Source: CAG-103 sp905215475
Lineage (GTDB): Bacteria > Bacillota > Clostridia > Oscillospirales > Oscillospiraceae
Assembly (NCBI GenBank): GCA_905215475.1
Contig: CAJMPW010000001.1
Span: forward strand, 310,001 to 374,000
Reading direction: 5' to 3'
DNA: 64,000 bases
A program made the translations under genes and the position numbers. Under the pieces are notes generated by a model that saw nothing but the letters and a program-made list of their open reading frames with translations, did no database searches and was not told the DNA's origin. Shown here piece by piece: positions 33,162 to 41,467 of this stretch; the first letter of the stretch is position 1, and each line of letters begins with the position of its first letter.

Positions 33162-33649
33162 AAACAGCAATCTACCCCGGCAGCTTTGACCCCATTACCC
33201 TCGGTCACCTGAACATCATCCGCCGCACGTCCACGATCTTTGACCGCGTCGTCGTGTGCATCATGCCCAACGCCGGGAAAATGCACCCCATGTTCACGCG
33301 CGAGGAGCGGGTGGAGCTGGCGCGCCGCGTCGTCAGCCGCTTCCCGAATGTGGAGGTGGACACGTTTGACGGCCTGCTCGCCGAGTACACCAAGACATTC
33401 CCGGAGGGCGCGGTGATCGTCAAGGGGCTGCGCGCCAACACGGACTTTGAAAACGAGTTCCAGATGGCGCTTATCAATCAGAAGATCAATCCGGAGCTCG
33501 ACACCATGTTCCTGACGGCCAGCCAGAAGTACACGTTTCTCAGCTCGTCCGTCGTCAAGGAGCTCGCCGGTTACGGTGCAGATCTGACGCCGTTTGTACC
33601 GTGTGAGATCATCGAGGATGTGCGCGCACGCGCCATGCGCAGCGAGTGA
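33158..33649 (+). CDS. coaD: Phosphopantetheine adenylyltransferase
   Basis: This 163-residue nucleotidyltransferase makes dephospho-CoA from phosphopantetheine and ATP. It has YPGSFDPITLGHLNII at 5-20 with the HxGH-like TLGH, KGLRANTDFENE near 88 and the ISSS-like TFLSSSVVKE near 125. The length is typical. Its ATG overlaps the rsmD stop. Confidence 0.96.
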   Translation: MKTAIYPGSFDPITLGHLNIIRRTSTIFDRVVVCIMPNAGKMHPMFTREERVELARRVVSRFPNVEVDTFDGLLAEYTKTFPEGAVIVKGLRANTDFENEFQMALINQKINPELDTMFLTASQKYTFLSSSVVKELAGYGADLTPFVPCEIIEDVRARAMRSE

Positions 33650-33706
33650 TCGGATCCGGGAACTTTTGACCGGCTCTGCCGGAAACACGCTTTGGGAGGA
33701 AACAAA

Positions 33707-34261
33707 ATGGACAATGAAGTCATGGAACTGATCGACCAGCTTTATACCATGGTGTCGGAGGCATGGGGCGTGCCGCTCGGCAACGAAAAGTGCATCGTCG
33801 AGCGCGACCAGGTCCTCGAGATCTTGGATGAGATCAAGACCGCCATGCCGGTCGAGCTTTCTGAGGCGAAGCGTCTGGTCTCCGCCCGCGATGAATTCAT
33901 CAACAACGCCAAGCGCGAGGCCGAGGGCATCCGCAATCAGGCGGAGGAGCGCGCCCGCGCGCTCGTGAACGATCAGGAGATCGTGCGCATCGCCAAGGCG
34001 CGCAGCAACGAGATGCTCGCCTCCACGCAGGCCAAGGCCGACGCGCTGCGTCAGGCCTCGAGCCAGTTTTGCGTGGATGCTCTGCGCCGCACGGAGGAGG
34101 CCATCTCCGCCGCGCTCGGCAACGTGCAGCAGGCGCACGCCGCGTTTCAGGGCGTCGCCGGCAGCGTGGCCGCGCCCGCAGCGCCCGCAGCAGCCCCCGC
34201 TGCGCGTCAGCCCGAGATCCATTTCGAGGACGATGCGCCGCTGGATGAGGAAGTCAACTGA
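33707..34261 (+). CDS. Coiled-coil protein of unknown function downstream of coaD
   Basis: This 184-residue acidic protein has no signal peptide. Residues of about 45-130 are strongly helical and charged (EAKRLVSARDEFINNAKREA and following), resembling DivIVA-like or ATP-synthase-stator-like coiled coils. Residues of about 145-168 are an Ala/Pro linker and the tail is acidic. Similar proteins next to coaD are often labelled 'ATPase' without a P-loop; none is present here. ATG 33707 is chosen for GGGAGG seven bases upstream rather than the TTG at 33692. Function is not recognised. Confidence 0.75.
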   Translation: MDNEVMELIDQLYTMVSEAWGVPLGNEKCIVERDQVLEILDEIKTAMPVELSEAKRLVSARDEFINNAKREAEGIRNQAEERARALVNDQEIVRIAKARSNEMLASTQAKADALRQASSQFCVDALRRTEEAISAALGNVQQAHAAFQGVAGSVAAPAAPAAAPAARQPEIHFEDDAPLDEEVN

Positions 34262-34284
34262 CTGCCGCTTAACCGCACACCTGC

Positions 34285-34314
34285 ACCGCCGCCGGAGCAT
34301 CCGGCGGCGGTTTT
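34285..34314 (+). terminator. First terminator upstream of the division cluster
   Basis: ACCGCCGCCGGA pairs with TCCGGCGGCGGT around GCA, followed by TTTT. Confidence 0.9.
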
Positions 34315-34382
34315 GCGTTTTGCCGAAATTTTTTCCCACACAATGCGCTCCCGGTGTTCCCGGCGGGCGCTTTTTCCCGGTT

Positions 34383-34416
34383 TGGCGGCACATCTTGTGC
34401 CGCCATTTCCTTTTTT
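34383..34416 (+). terminator. Second terminator-like hairpin upstream of the division cluster
   Basis: TGGCGGCAC pairs with GTGCCGCCA around ATCTT, followed by TTTCCTTTTTT. A weaker GC-rich hairpin ending in TTTTT lies between the two, near 34342-34375. The rest of the 34262-34630 gap holds only the promoter and leader. Confidence 0.75.
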
Positions 34417-34507
34417 CGGCGCGAAACGCAAAGCCTTGTGACCGGAAAAACAACGGTCGAATCGCCAGAAATGTCGGAAATTGCAAGAATTGGGCGGGAA
34501 TTTCTCC

Positions 34508-34536
34508 TTGCAATTTTTCCATCTTGCCACTATAAT
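34508..34536 (+). promoter_or_regulatory. Promoter of the dcw (division and cell wall) cluster
   Basis: TTGCAA (34508-34513) and TATAAT (34531-34536) with a 17-base spacer. The leader to mraZ is about 88 bases. Confidence 0.85.
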
Positions 34537-34548
34537 GAGGATATCGTG

Positions 34549-34573
34549 TGGGGCGAAGTGGTTTAAAAGGGCG
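34549..34573 (+). promoter_or_regulatory. Putative MraZ-binding repeats in the dcw leader
   Basis: Three G-rich boxes begin at 34549 (TGGGG), 34559 (TGGTT) and 34569 (GGGCG), exactly 10 bases apart, just after the expected transcription start. MraZ of other bacteria binds direct TGGG-type repeats spaced by about one helical turn in its own promoter region. The second and third boxes are degenerate. Confidence 0.45.
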
Positions 34574-34630
34574 CAAAACCCCACGCAAGAGGTGCGTAGG
34601 TGCACGATTCCGGAGAAGGGGGGATGCAGC

Positions 34631-35047
34631 ATGACCGGTATCTATCAGCACACGCTGGACGCCAAAGGCCGTCTGTTCATCCCGGCCAAGCTCCGCGAAG
34701 AGCTCGGCGAGACGTTTTATGTGACGATCTCGCCCGAGAAGTGCCTGTCTGCTTACAGCCAGGAAAACTGGGATGACGTCGCCCGCAGGGTGGCGGCCAT
34801 GACCAACGCGCAGCAGCGCAAGATGCGTCCGCTGTTCGCGTATGCCGCGCGCTGCGAGCTGGACGGGCAGGGGCGTATCCTTCTGCCGCAGCACCTGCGT
34901 GAATTTGCGGGTCTGACCAAGAGTGTCACCGTGGTCGGCAGCAACAACCACGCGGAATTCTGGGACAGCGCACGCTGGGATGAGATCTGCCCGCTTGAGG
35001 CGCTGCCGGAGAACATCGCCGCCGTGATGGAGGAGTTGGATTTCTGA
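34631..35047 (+). CDS. mraZ: Transcriptional regulator MraZ
   Basis: This 138-residue protein has two SpoVT-AbrB-like halves. The first contains HTLDAKGRLFIPAKLRE and the second CELDGQGRILLPQHLREFAGL, the repeated DxxGR motif of MraZ. It represses or tunes its own dcw operon. The ATG at 34631 follows GGAGAAGGGG. The stop overlaps the rsmH start by one base (TGATG). Confidence 0.94.
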   Translation: MTGIYQHTLDAKGRLFIPAKLREELGETFYVTISPEKCLSAYSQENWDDVARRVAAMTNAQQRKMRPLFAYAARCELDGQGRILLPQHLREFAGLTKSVTVVGSNNHAEFWDSARWDEICPLEALPENIAAVMEELDF

Positions 35048-35979
35048 TGGACGCCCTGCATATCTCCGTGCTGCTGCACGAGTGTATTGATAATCTGAAT
35101 ATCCGGCCGGACGGCATCTATGTTGACGGTACGCTCGGCATGGGCGGCCACTCCGAGCAGATCGCCGCGCGGCTCACGACCGGAAAGCTCATCGGGATCG
35201 ACCGCGATGAGACGGCCATCGAGCGCGCCGGTGCGCGTCTGGCGCCGTTTGGAGACCGTGTGCAGCTCGTGCACGGCAACTTCCGCGACGCGGCCGCCAT
35301 TCTTGACCGCCTCGGCATCGACGCCGTGGATGGTATGCTCTTTGACCTCGGTGTTTCCTCGCCGCAGCTCGACGAGTCGGAGCGCGGCTTTTCCTATATG
35401 CACGACGCGCCGCTCGATATGCGCATGGACGCGACCGACGGTCTGAGCGCATGGAACGTCGTCAACGAGTGGCCGGAGGGTGAGCTCAAGCGCATTTTGT
35501 ATGAATACGGCGAGGAGCGCTACGCGCCTCGCATCGCCGGGGCGATCGTTCGCGCCCGGGCGCAGCAGCCGATCGCGACCACGATGGAGCTGGTCGACGT
35601 GATCCGCTCGGCCATGCCGAGTGCGGCGCTGCGCGAAAAGCAGCATCCTGCCAAGCGCAGCTTTCAGGCGATCCGCATCGCCGTGAACGATGAGCTGGCG
35701 GCGGTGCGTGAGATGATGGACACCGCGCCCGACAAGCTTCGCACCGGCGGGCGGCTGTGCGTCATCAGCTTCCATTCCCTTGAGGACCGGATCGTCAAGA
35801 CCGGCATCGCCCGGCGGGAGCATGGCTGCACCTGCCCGCGCGAGGCGCCGGTGTGCACCTGCGGCTTTGTGCAGACGCTGCGCAGCGTCTCCCGCAAGCC
35901 GATCCTGCCCGGTGAAGAGGAACTCGCATCCAACCCCCGCGCCCGCAGCGCGAAACTTCGCGTCGCGGAGCGCGTCTGA
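35047..35979 (+). CDS. rsmH: 16S rRNA (cytosine1402-N4)-methyltransferase
   Basis: This 310-residue protein shows the RsmH pattern: HISVLLHECIDNL at the start, DGTLGMGGHSEQI near 27-39, FDLGVSSPQLDE near 100, and the C-terminal SFHSLEDRIVK, CTCPREAPVCTCG and RSAKLRVAER. It methylates C1402 of 16S rRNA. It is the second gene of the cluster, as usual. Confidence 0.96.
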   Translation: MDALHISVLLHECIDNLNIRPDGIYVDGTLGMGGHSEQIAARLTTGKLIGIDRDETAIERAGARLAPFGDRVQLVHGNFRDAAAILDRLGIDAVDGMLFDLGVSSPQLDESERGFSYMHDAPLDMRMDATDGLSAWNVVNEWPEGELKRILYEYGEERYAPRIAGAIVRARAQQPIATTMELVDVIRSAMPSAALREKQHPAKRSFQAIRIAVNDELAAVREMMDTAPDKLRTGGRLCVISFHSLEDRIVKTGIARREHGCTCPREAPVCTCGFVQTLRSVSRKPILPGEEELASNPRARSAKLRVAERV

Positions 35980-35993
35980 GAAAGGAACCCGTC

Positions 35994-36542
35994 ATGGCAT
36001 CTCCCGCTTCGAGAAAACGGAATACAGCGCGCATGGACGGCAACGCGGCGTATGACCTGCGCAGCACGGCTGCGGAGGAGTACCTGTACAGTGCCGCACC
36101 GGTAGACCTGCCGCACGCGCCCCGGCCGACGGAGACCGTCGTCCCGGAGTCTGCGCCGAGACCCAAGCAGGCGATCGCCCCGATGGCGGTGCTCGGCTTT
36201 GCCATTGCCGCCGTGCTGATCGTCATTTCGCTCGTTGCGCGCGTGCAGCTCTCGCAGGCGTCGGCGCAGGTGTCGGCGCTGGAGGATCAGTATGCCCAGC
36301 TGCAGGAGCAGCAGACGCGTCTGCGCATCGACTATGAGAGCGCGTTCAACCTCACGGAGATCGAGGACTACGCCATCCATGAGCTCGGTATGCAAAAGCC
36401 GCGCAGCGATCAGCTCTACTACATCAGCAGCAGCGACGCCACGGATACGGCGGTGGTTCTGGACCAAACCGCGGCTGAGCCGCTGAGCCTCGCTGACCGT
36501 TTCGGCGATTTCCTCACCTCCATTGTGGAATATTTTCGATGA
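35994..36542 (+). CDS. ftsL: Cell division protein FtsL-like
   Basis: This 182-residue bitopic protein has a cytoplasmic N-terminus of about 60 residues, one membrane segment (about 62-82) and a coiled coil (about 85-118) ending in IEDYAIHELGMQKP. That last motif is typical of FtsL/FtsB-like proteins. Its place between rsmH and the division PBP supports FtsL. The Ser/Asp-rich tail of about 40 residues is longer than usual. Confidence 0.82.
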   Translation: MASPASRKRNTARMDGNAAYDLRSTAAEEYLYSAAPVDLPHAPRPTETVVPESAPRPKQAIAPMAVLGFAIAAVLIVISLVARVQLSQASAQVSALEDQYAQLQEQQTRLRIDYESAFNLTEIEDYAIHELGMQKPRSDQLYYISSSDATDTAVVLDQTAAEPLSLADRFGDFLTSIVEYFR

Positions 36543-36589
36543 GCCAGCCTGTATGATAGTACCATCCCCGCAGAAACAAGGAGACAGAC

Positions 36590-38941
36590 ATGGCGAATGA
36601 AACTTCCGGGCGCCGGGATAACCGCGTGCCCTTTCGAGCAAGTACCAAAACACCGAATATCATGATGCTCCGCCGCACACGCCTGCTTTTGATTGTGTGC
36701 GGCATCCTTGCATTTGCTGTCCTTGGCATCAAGCTGTTCAGCGTCATGATCATACACCACGACGAGTATGAAAAAATGGCGATCGACCAGCAGGTGCGCG
36801 AGACGGAGATCACGGCCTCGCGCGGCGCGATCTATGACACGAACGGCAAGATCCTTGCCATGAACGCCTCGGTCGACACGATCTTCATCAGCCCGGCCGA
36901 GATCGCCGCGAACAAGGAAGACCCGCAGATGATCGCGCGAGAACTTTCCGAGATTCTCGACGTCGATTATGATAAGATCCTGAGCATGACGAAAAATACC
37001 GACCGCTGGTATGAGGTCGTCAAGCGCAAGGTCGAGCCGGACGTATCGGAAAAGGTGCGCGCGTTCAAAAAAGAGAAGAAGCTCGTCGGCGTCAAGATCG
37101 AGCCGGACACCAAGCGCTACTATCCCTACGGCAGTCTGGCCGCGCACGTCATCGGCTTCGTCGGGCAGGACAACGAGGGACGCTACGGTCTCGAGCAGCG
37201 CTATGACAGCTATCTTGCCGGCAGCACCGGCCGCATCATCCGCGCAACGGACAACCGCGGCACGGATATGCTCTTTGTCAACTACGAGGATTACTACGAC
37301 GAGACGAAGGGCAACGACATGAACCTGACCATCGACGCGACCATCCAGTATTACCTCGAAAAGCACCTGCAGCAGGCGGTCGAGGACTACGACGTGCAAA
37401 ACGGCGCGGCCGCCATCGCCATGGACCCGAGCACCGGCGCGATCCTCGGCATGGTCTCGCTCGGGAATTTTGACCTGAACAACTACCAGAAGGTCAGCGA
37501 CAAGGATCAGGAGGCCATTGATGCCGAGACCGATCCCGACAAGCGCTCGGAGCTGCTGACTGCCGCGCAGCAAAAGCAGTGGCGCAACAAGGCGCTCTCC
37601 GACACCTATGAGCCCGGTTCAACGTTCAAGATCATCACGCTGGCCATGGCGCTCGAGGAGGGCGTGGTGAGCGAGAGCTCGTCGTTTTACTGCGGCGGCT
37701 CGGTCCCCGTGCTCGGCCGTACCGATCCGGTCAAGTGCTGGAAAACGACCGGTCACGGCAGCCAGACGCTCACGCAGGCCATGCAGCACTCGTGCAACGT
37801 CGCGCTCGTGCAGATCGGTCAGCTTGTCGGCGCGCGCACGTTCTACAAATACGCCGAGGCGTTCGGCTTCCTGAATCTGACCAACAACGTCGACAGCAGC
37901 CTCACCGCCAAGACCGGCATCGACCTGTCCGGCGAGAGCGGCAGCATCTGGTGGAGCCAGAACACGTTCTACGATCCCGAAAACTTCTCGCAGCTCGCGG
38001 CGGCCTCGTTCGGTCAGACGTTTACGATCACGCCGCTGCAGCTCATCACGGCGGTCAGCGCCTGCGTCAACGGCGGCTATCTCATGAAGCCGTATGTGGT
38101 CAAGAGCATCGTCAACGGCGACGGGGAAGCGGTCGTGTCCAATTCGCCGACCGTGGTGCGTCAGGTCGTGAGCGAGCAGACGAGCGCCACCGTGCGCCAG
38201 ATCCTTGAGCAGGTCGTCGGTGACCCCGTTGACGGCACCGGCAAGAACGCCTACGTCGCGGGCTATCGAATCGGCGGCAAGACCGGCACGTCGGAAAAGG
38301 TCGCGCAGGATGTGGCCGGCGGCGCGAAGGAATACATCGTCTCGTTCATCGGCTTTGCGCCGGCGGACGATCCGCAGATCGTCATCCTCGTGCTGCTCGA
38401 TACGCCGAGCAGCAGCACCGGCATCTACATCAGCGGCGGCCAGATGGCCGCGCCCACCGTCGGCAAAATGATGGCGGACATCCTGCCGTACCTCGGCGTG
38501 GAGCCGTCGTATTCCGAGACGGAAAAGACGCACATGGATAAGACCGTGCCGAACGTGACGGGTCTGACCGTTGCGCAGGCGAAGGCCGCGCTCGAGGAGG
38601 TCGGGCTGCAGGCGCGCATCTACGGCGACGGCAGCACGGTCACGGCGCAGCTTCCGGGCAGCGGCGCGGTCGTTGCCGGCGGCAGCACCATCCTGCTCTA
38701 TGCGGGCAAGGAGCCCTCGCCCGACAAGGAGACCATGCCCGATCTGACCAATCTCAGCTATCAGACCGCCCGCGACCGCATGGCCGCGCTGGGTCTGTAC
38801 ATCAAGACCAACAGCTCCATCACGGACACTGCACAGATCGTCTCCGGTCAGACTGTGGCCGCCGGCACGCAGCTGGACCACGGCACGGTCGTGGAGGTCA
38901 CGCTCGTGACGAGTGATTCGAGTATGCTGGGCAGATACTGA
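36590..38941 (+). CDS. Division/sporulation class B penicillin-binding protein with two PASTA domains (SpoVD/FtsI-like)
   Basis: This 783-residue protein has one membrane segment (about 28-52), a dimerisation (pedestal) domain beginning with ETEITASRGAIYDTNG, and a transpeptidase domain with STFK (S344), SCN (S401) and KTGT (K564). Two PASTA domains follow at about 645-705 and 712-775. It cross-links septal peptidoglycan. SpoVD and Pbp2B have this layout and sequence alone does not separate them; no second copy lies here. AAGGAGACAG precedes the ATG. Confidence 0.94.
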   Translation: MANETSGRRDNRVPFRASTKTPNIMMLRRTRLLLIVCGILAFAVLGIKLFSVMIIHHDEYEKMAIDQQVRETEITASRGAIYDTNGKILAMNASVDTIFISPAEIAANKEDPQMIARELSEILDVDYDKILSMTKNTDRWYEVVKRKVEPDVSEKVRAFKKEKKLVGVKIEPDTKRYYPYGSLAAHVIGFVGQDNEGRYGLEQRYDSYLAGSTGRIIRATDNRGTDMLFVNYEDYYDETKGNDMNLTIDATIQYYLEKHLQQAVEDYDVQNGAAAIAMDPSTGAILGMVSLGNFDLNNYQKVSDKDQEAIDAETDPDKRSELLTAAQQKQWRNKALSDTYEPGSTFKIITLAMALEEGVVSESSSFYCGGSVPVLGRTDPVKCWKTTGHGSQTLTQAMQHSCNVALVQIGQLVGARTFYKYAEAFGFLNLTNNVDSSLTAKTGIDLSGESGSIWWSQNTFYDPENFSQLAAASFGQTFTITPLQLITAVSACVNGGYLMKPYVVKSIVNGDGEAVVSNSPTVVRQVVSEQTSATVRQILEQVVGDPVDGTGKNAYVAGYRIGGKTGTSEKVAQDVAGGAKEYIVSFIGFAPADDPQIVILVLLDTPSSSTGIYISGGQMAAPTVGKMMADILPYLGVEPSYSETEKTHMDKTVPNVTGLTVAQAKAALEEVGLQARIYGDGSTVTAQLPGSGAVVAGGSTILLYAGKEPSPDKETMPDLTNLSYQTARDRMAALGLYIKTNSSITDTAQIVSGQTVAAGTQLDHGTVVEVTLVTSDSSMLGRY

Positions 38942-38962
38942 CGAACAAACGGAGGTACCATT

Positions 38963-40426
38963 ATGAAACTCAAGCGACTGCTGTCCGTTCTGGATGTGCT
39001 GGAATGCACCGCCGATCCGGAGCTGGACGTTCGGGATATCAGCTTTGACTCGCGCACCACGCAGCCCGGCGACCTGTTCGCCGCCGTCTGCGGGTATGAG
39101 TCCGACGGACACCGCTTCATCGGCGCAGCCGTCGCGCGCGGCGCGGCCGTCGTGCTCTGTCAGGAGCGGCCGGAGGCGGATGTCCCCTATATCCGCGTGG
39201 CCGACAGCCGCCTTGCGCTGTCACGCATCTGCTGCGAATTTTTCGGCAACCCGTCGCGTGAGCTGACCATGATTGGCGTGACCGGCACAAACGGCAAGAC
39301 CACCGTCACCACGCTCATCAAGCATATGCTCGAGCAGTGCCTGCACACAAAGGTCGGTCTGATCGGCACGAATGCGAACATCATCGGCGACGAGGTGCTG
39401 CACACCGAGCACACCACGCCCGATACCTATGAGCTGCAAAAGCTTCTGCGCCAAATGGTCGATGCCGGCTGTACGCACGCGGTCATGGAGGTGTCGTCGC
39501 ACTCGCTCGTGCTGCACCGCGTGGAGGGCATCCGCTTCCGCGTGGGCATCTTCACGAACCTGTCGCAGGACCACCTGGACTTCCACAAGACCATGGAGAA
39601 CTACGCCGAGGCCAAGGCGCTGCTGTTCGCGCAGAGCGATGCCGGCATCGTCAACGCCGACGACCCGTGGGCGCACGTTATGCTCGAGCGCGCCAAGTGC
39701 CCGATGCAGACGTACTCCGCCAAGCGCAACGACGCAGATCTTGTGGCCAAGGATATCCGCCTGAGCGCATCCGGCGTGCGCTTTGTCGCCATGAGCGGCG
39801 ATGCGATCGCGCGTATGCGCCTCGGCATCCCCGGTATGTTCTCCGTTTACAACGCGCTGAGCGTCATCGCCTGCGCCCGCGCGCTCGGCATCTCGCTCGA
39901 TGACTGCGCGGCCGCGCTCGATACGGCAAAGCCCGTCAAGGGGCGCGCCGAGCCGCTCGAGACCGACGGGGACTACACCATCCTCATCGACTACGCCGTC
40001 ACGCCCGACGCCATCGACAACATCCTCACGACGGTGCGCGAGTTTGCGCCTGCACGGCTGGTGTTTCTCTTCGGCTGCGGCGGCGACCGCGACCGCGGCA
40101 AGCGCCCGAAGATGGGACGCATCGCAGGCCAGAAGGCGGATTTCGTCATCGTCACGAGCGACAACCCGCGCACGGAAGACCCGGAGGCGATCATCGCCGA
40201 CATTCTCCCCGGTCTCAAGGAGACGCACACGCCCTATGTCGTGCGCCCCGACCGGCGTGAGGCCATCGCCTATGCGATCGAAAACCACTGCCCGGGCGAT
40301 GTGATCATCCTCTGCGGCAAGGGGCATGAGGATTACCAGATCATCGGCAAGACGAAGGTGCACATGGATGAGCGCGAGATCGTCGCCGAAATACTCGACA
40401 AGAGGAAGAGAGAGAAAGAAAAATGA
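38963..40426 (+). CDS. murE: UDP-N-acetylmuramoyl-L-alanyl-D-glutamate-2,6-diaminopimelate ligase
   Basis: This 487-residue Mur ligase has the ATP loop TGTNGKTTVT near 110, the carbamylated-Lys region and the amino-acid-specificity motif DNPRTEDP near 395. DNPR indicates meso-diaminopimelate rather than lysine as the added residue. At about residue 346 the usual DYAHTPD reads DYAVTPD, a His-to-Val change, while the neighbouring Asp is kept. CGGAGG precedes the ATG. It overlaps mraY by four bases. Confidence 0.95.
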   Translation: MKLKRLLSVLDVLECTADPELDVRDISFDSRTTQPGDLFAAVCGYESDGHRFIGAAVARGAAVVLCQERPEADVPYIRVADSRLALSRICCEFFGNPSRELTMIGVTGTNGKTTVTTLIKHMLEQCLHTKVGLIGTNANIIGDEVLHTEHTTPDTYELQKLLRQMVDAGCTHAVMEVSSHSLVLHRVEGIRFRVGIFTNLSQDHLDFHKTMENYAEAKALLFAQSDAGIVNADDPWAHVMLERAKCPMQTYSAKRNDADLVAKDIRLSASGVRFVAMSGDAIARMRLGIPGMFSVYNALSVIACARALGISLDDCAAALDTAKPVKGRAEPLETDGDYTILIDYAVTPDAIDNILTTVREFAPARLVFLFGCGGDRDRGKRPKMGRIAGQKADFVIVTSDNPRTEDPEAIIADILPGLKETHTPYVVRPDRREAIAYAIENHCPGDVIILCGKGHEDYQIIGKTKVHMDEREIVAEILDKRKREKEK

Positions 40427-41439
40427 CACTGAAGCTGATACTGGCGTTCGTCATCGCGTTTGCGGTGTCGGCCGTCGTCGGATTTTTCCTGGTCCCGTAT
40501 CTCAAGCGCATCAAGGCGGGGCAGAGCATTAAAGAAAACGGTCCCACGTGGCATATGTCCAAGCAGGGCACGCCGACCATGGGCGGGCTGATGTTCATCG
40601 CTGCGATCGCGGTCGTGTGCCTGTCGGTCGGCTTTGAGTGCATGGCTGAGGGCGAATACGGTCACCTGTTTTGTCTGGCGTTCGCGCTCGTGTTCGGTGC
40701 GATCGGCTTTCTGGACGACTATGAAAAGCTCAAGAAAAAGCAGAACCTCGGTCTGACGGCCGGCAAGAAGATCCTGCTGCAGCTGGCGGCGGCCGTGGCG
40801 TTCATTTTCCTCATGCGCCGCTTTGGCTATGTCGCGCTCGACAGTCTCTACATCCCGTTCTGGAACAAGACCGTGCCGATCTCCGAGCCGCTGTATGTGA
40901 TCTTCGCCGCCTTCGTCATCGTCGGCACGGTCAACTCCGTGAACCTCACCGACGGTGTGGACGGTCTCGCCGCGAGCACGACGATGCCGGTGTGCATCTT
41001 CTTTGCCGTGCTTTCCATCCTCTGGGGCGAGCGGTTTTTGTCCCTCGGCGTGTTCGCCTCCGGCATTGCCGGCGGTCTGCTGGGCTTTTTGATCTATAAC
41101 TTCAACCCGGCCAAGGTGTTCATGGGCGACACGGGCTCGCTCTTTCTCGGCGGCGCGGTCGCGGCGCTGGCCTTCGCCTATGATATGCCGCTCATCCTCG
41201 TGACGGTCGGCATCATGTACATCGTCGAGGCGCTCTCGGACATCATTCAGGTCGGCTACTTCAAGCTCACGCACGGCAAGCGCGTGTTTAAGATGTCTCC
41301 GTTCCACCACCATCTGGAGATGGGCGGCTGGACGGGTCACAAGTGGAAGGAAAAGCAGATCGTGGCGCTGTTTGCCGGCGTGACGGTGCTGTTTGCAGTT
41401 TTGTCGTTTATCGGCGTGTTCCATCGCTACGGCGTGTGA
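40423..41439 (+). CDS. mraY: Phospho-N-acetylmuramoyl-pentapeptide-transferase
   Basis: This 338-residue membrane enzyme has about 10 segments. It carries the MraY signatures GPTWHMSKQGTPTMGG near 40, FLDDYEKL near 99 (metal-binding Asp pair), NLTDGVDGLA near 175, NFNPAKVFMGDTGSL near 228 and SPFHHHLE near 292. It makes lipid I on the inner face of the membrane. murF normally precedes it but is absent here. Confidence 0.96.
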   Translation: MTLKLILAFVIAFAVSAVVGFFLVPYLKRIKAGQSIKENGPTWHMSKQGTPTMGGLMFIAAIAVVCLSVGFECMAEGEYGHLFCLAFALVFGAIGFLDDYEKLKKKQNLGLTAGKKILLQLAAAVAFIFLMRRFGYVALDSLYIPFWNKTVPISEPLYVIFAAFVIVGTVNSVNLTDGVDGLAASTTMPVCIFFAVLSILWGERFLSLGVFASGIAGGLLGFLIYNFNPAKVFMGDTGSLFLGGAVAALAFAYDMPLILVTVGIMYIVEALSDIIQVGYFKLTHGKRVFKMSPFHHHLEMGGWTGHKWKEKQIVALFAGVTVLFAVLSFIGVFHRYGV

Positions 41440-41467
41440 GCGCGCCGCAGCGCAGGGAGGTGCGTTC

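Noticed and set aside
36552..36557. TATGAT upstream of the division PBP as a promoter
   Set aside because: No -35 box lies at 16-18 bases and no extended -10 is present. The gene is probably transcribed from upstream.
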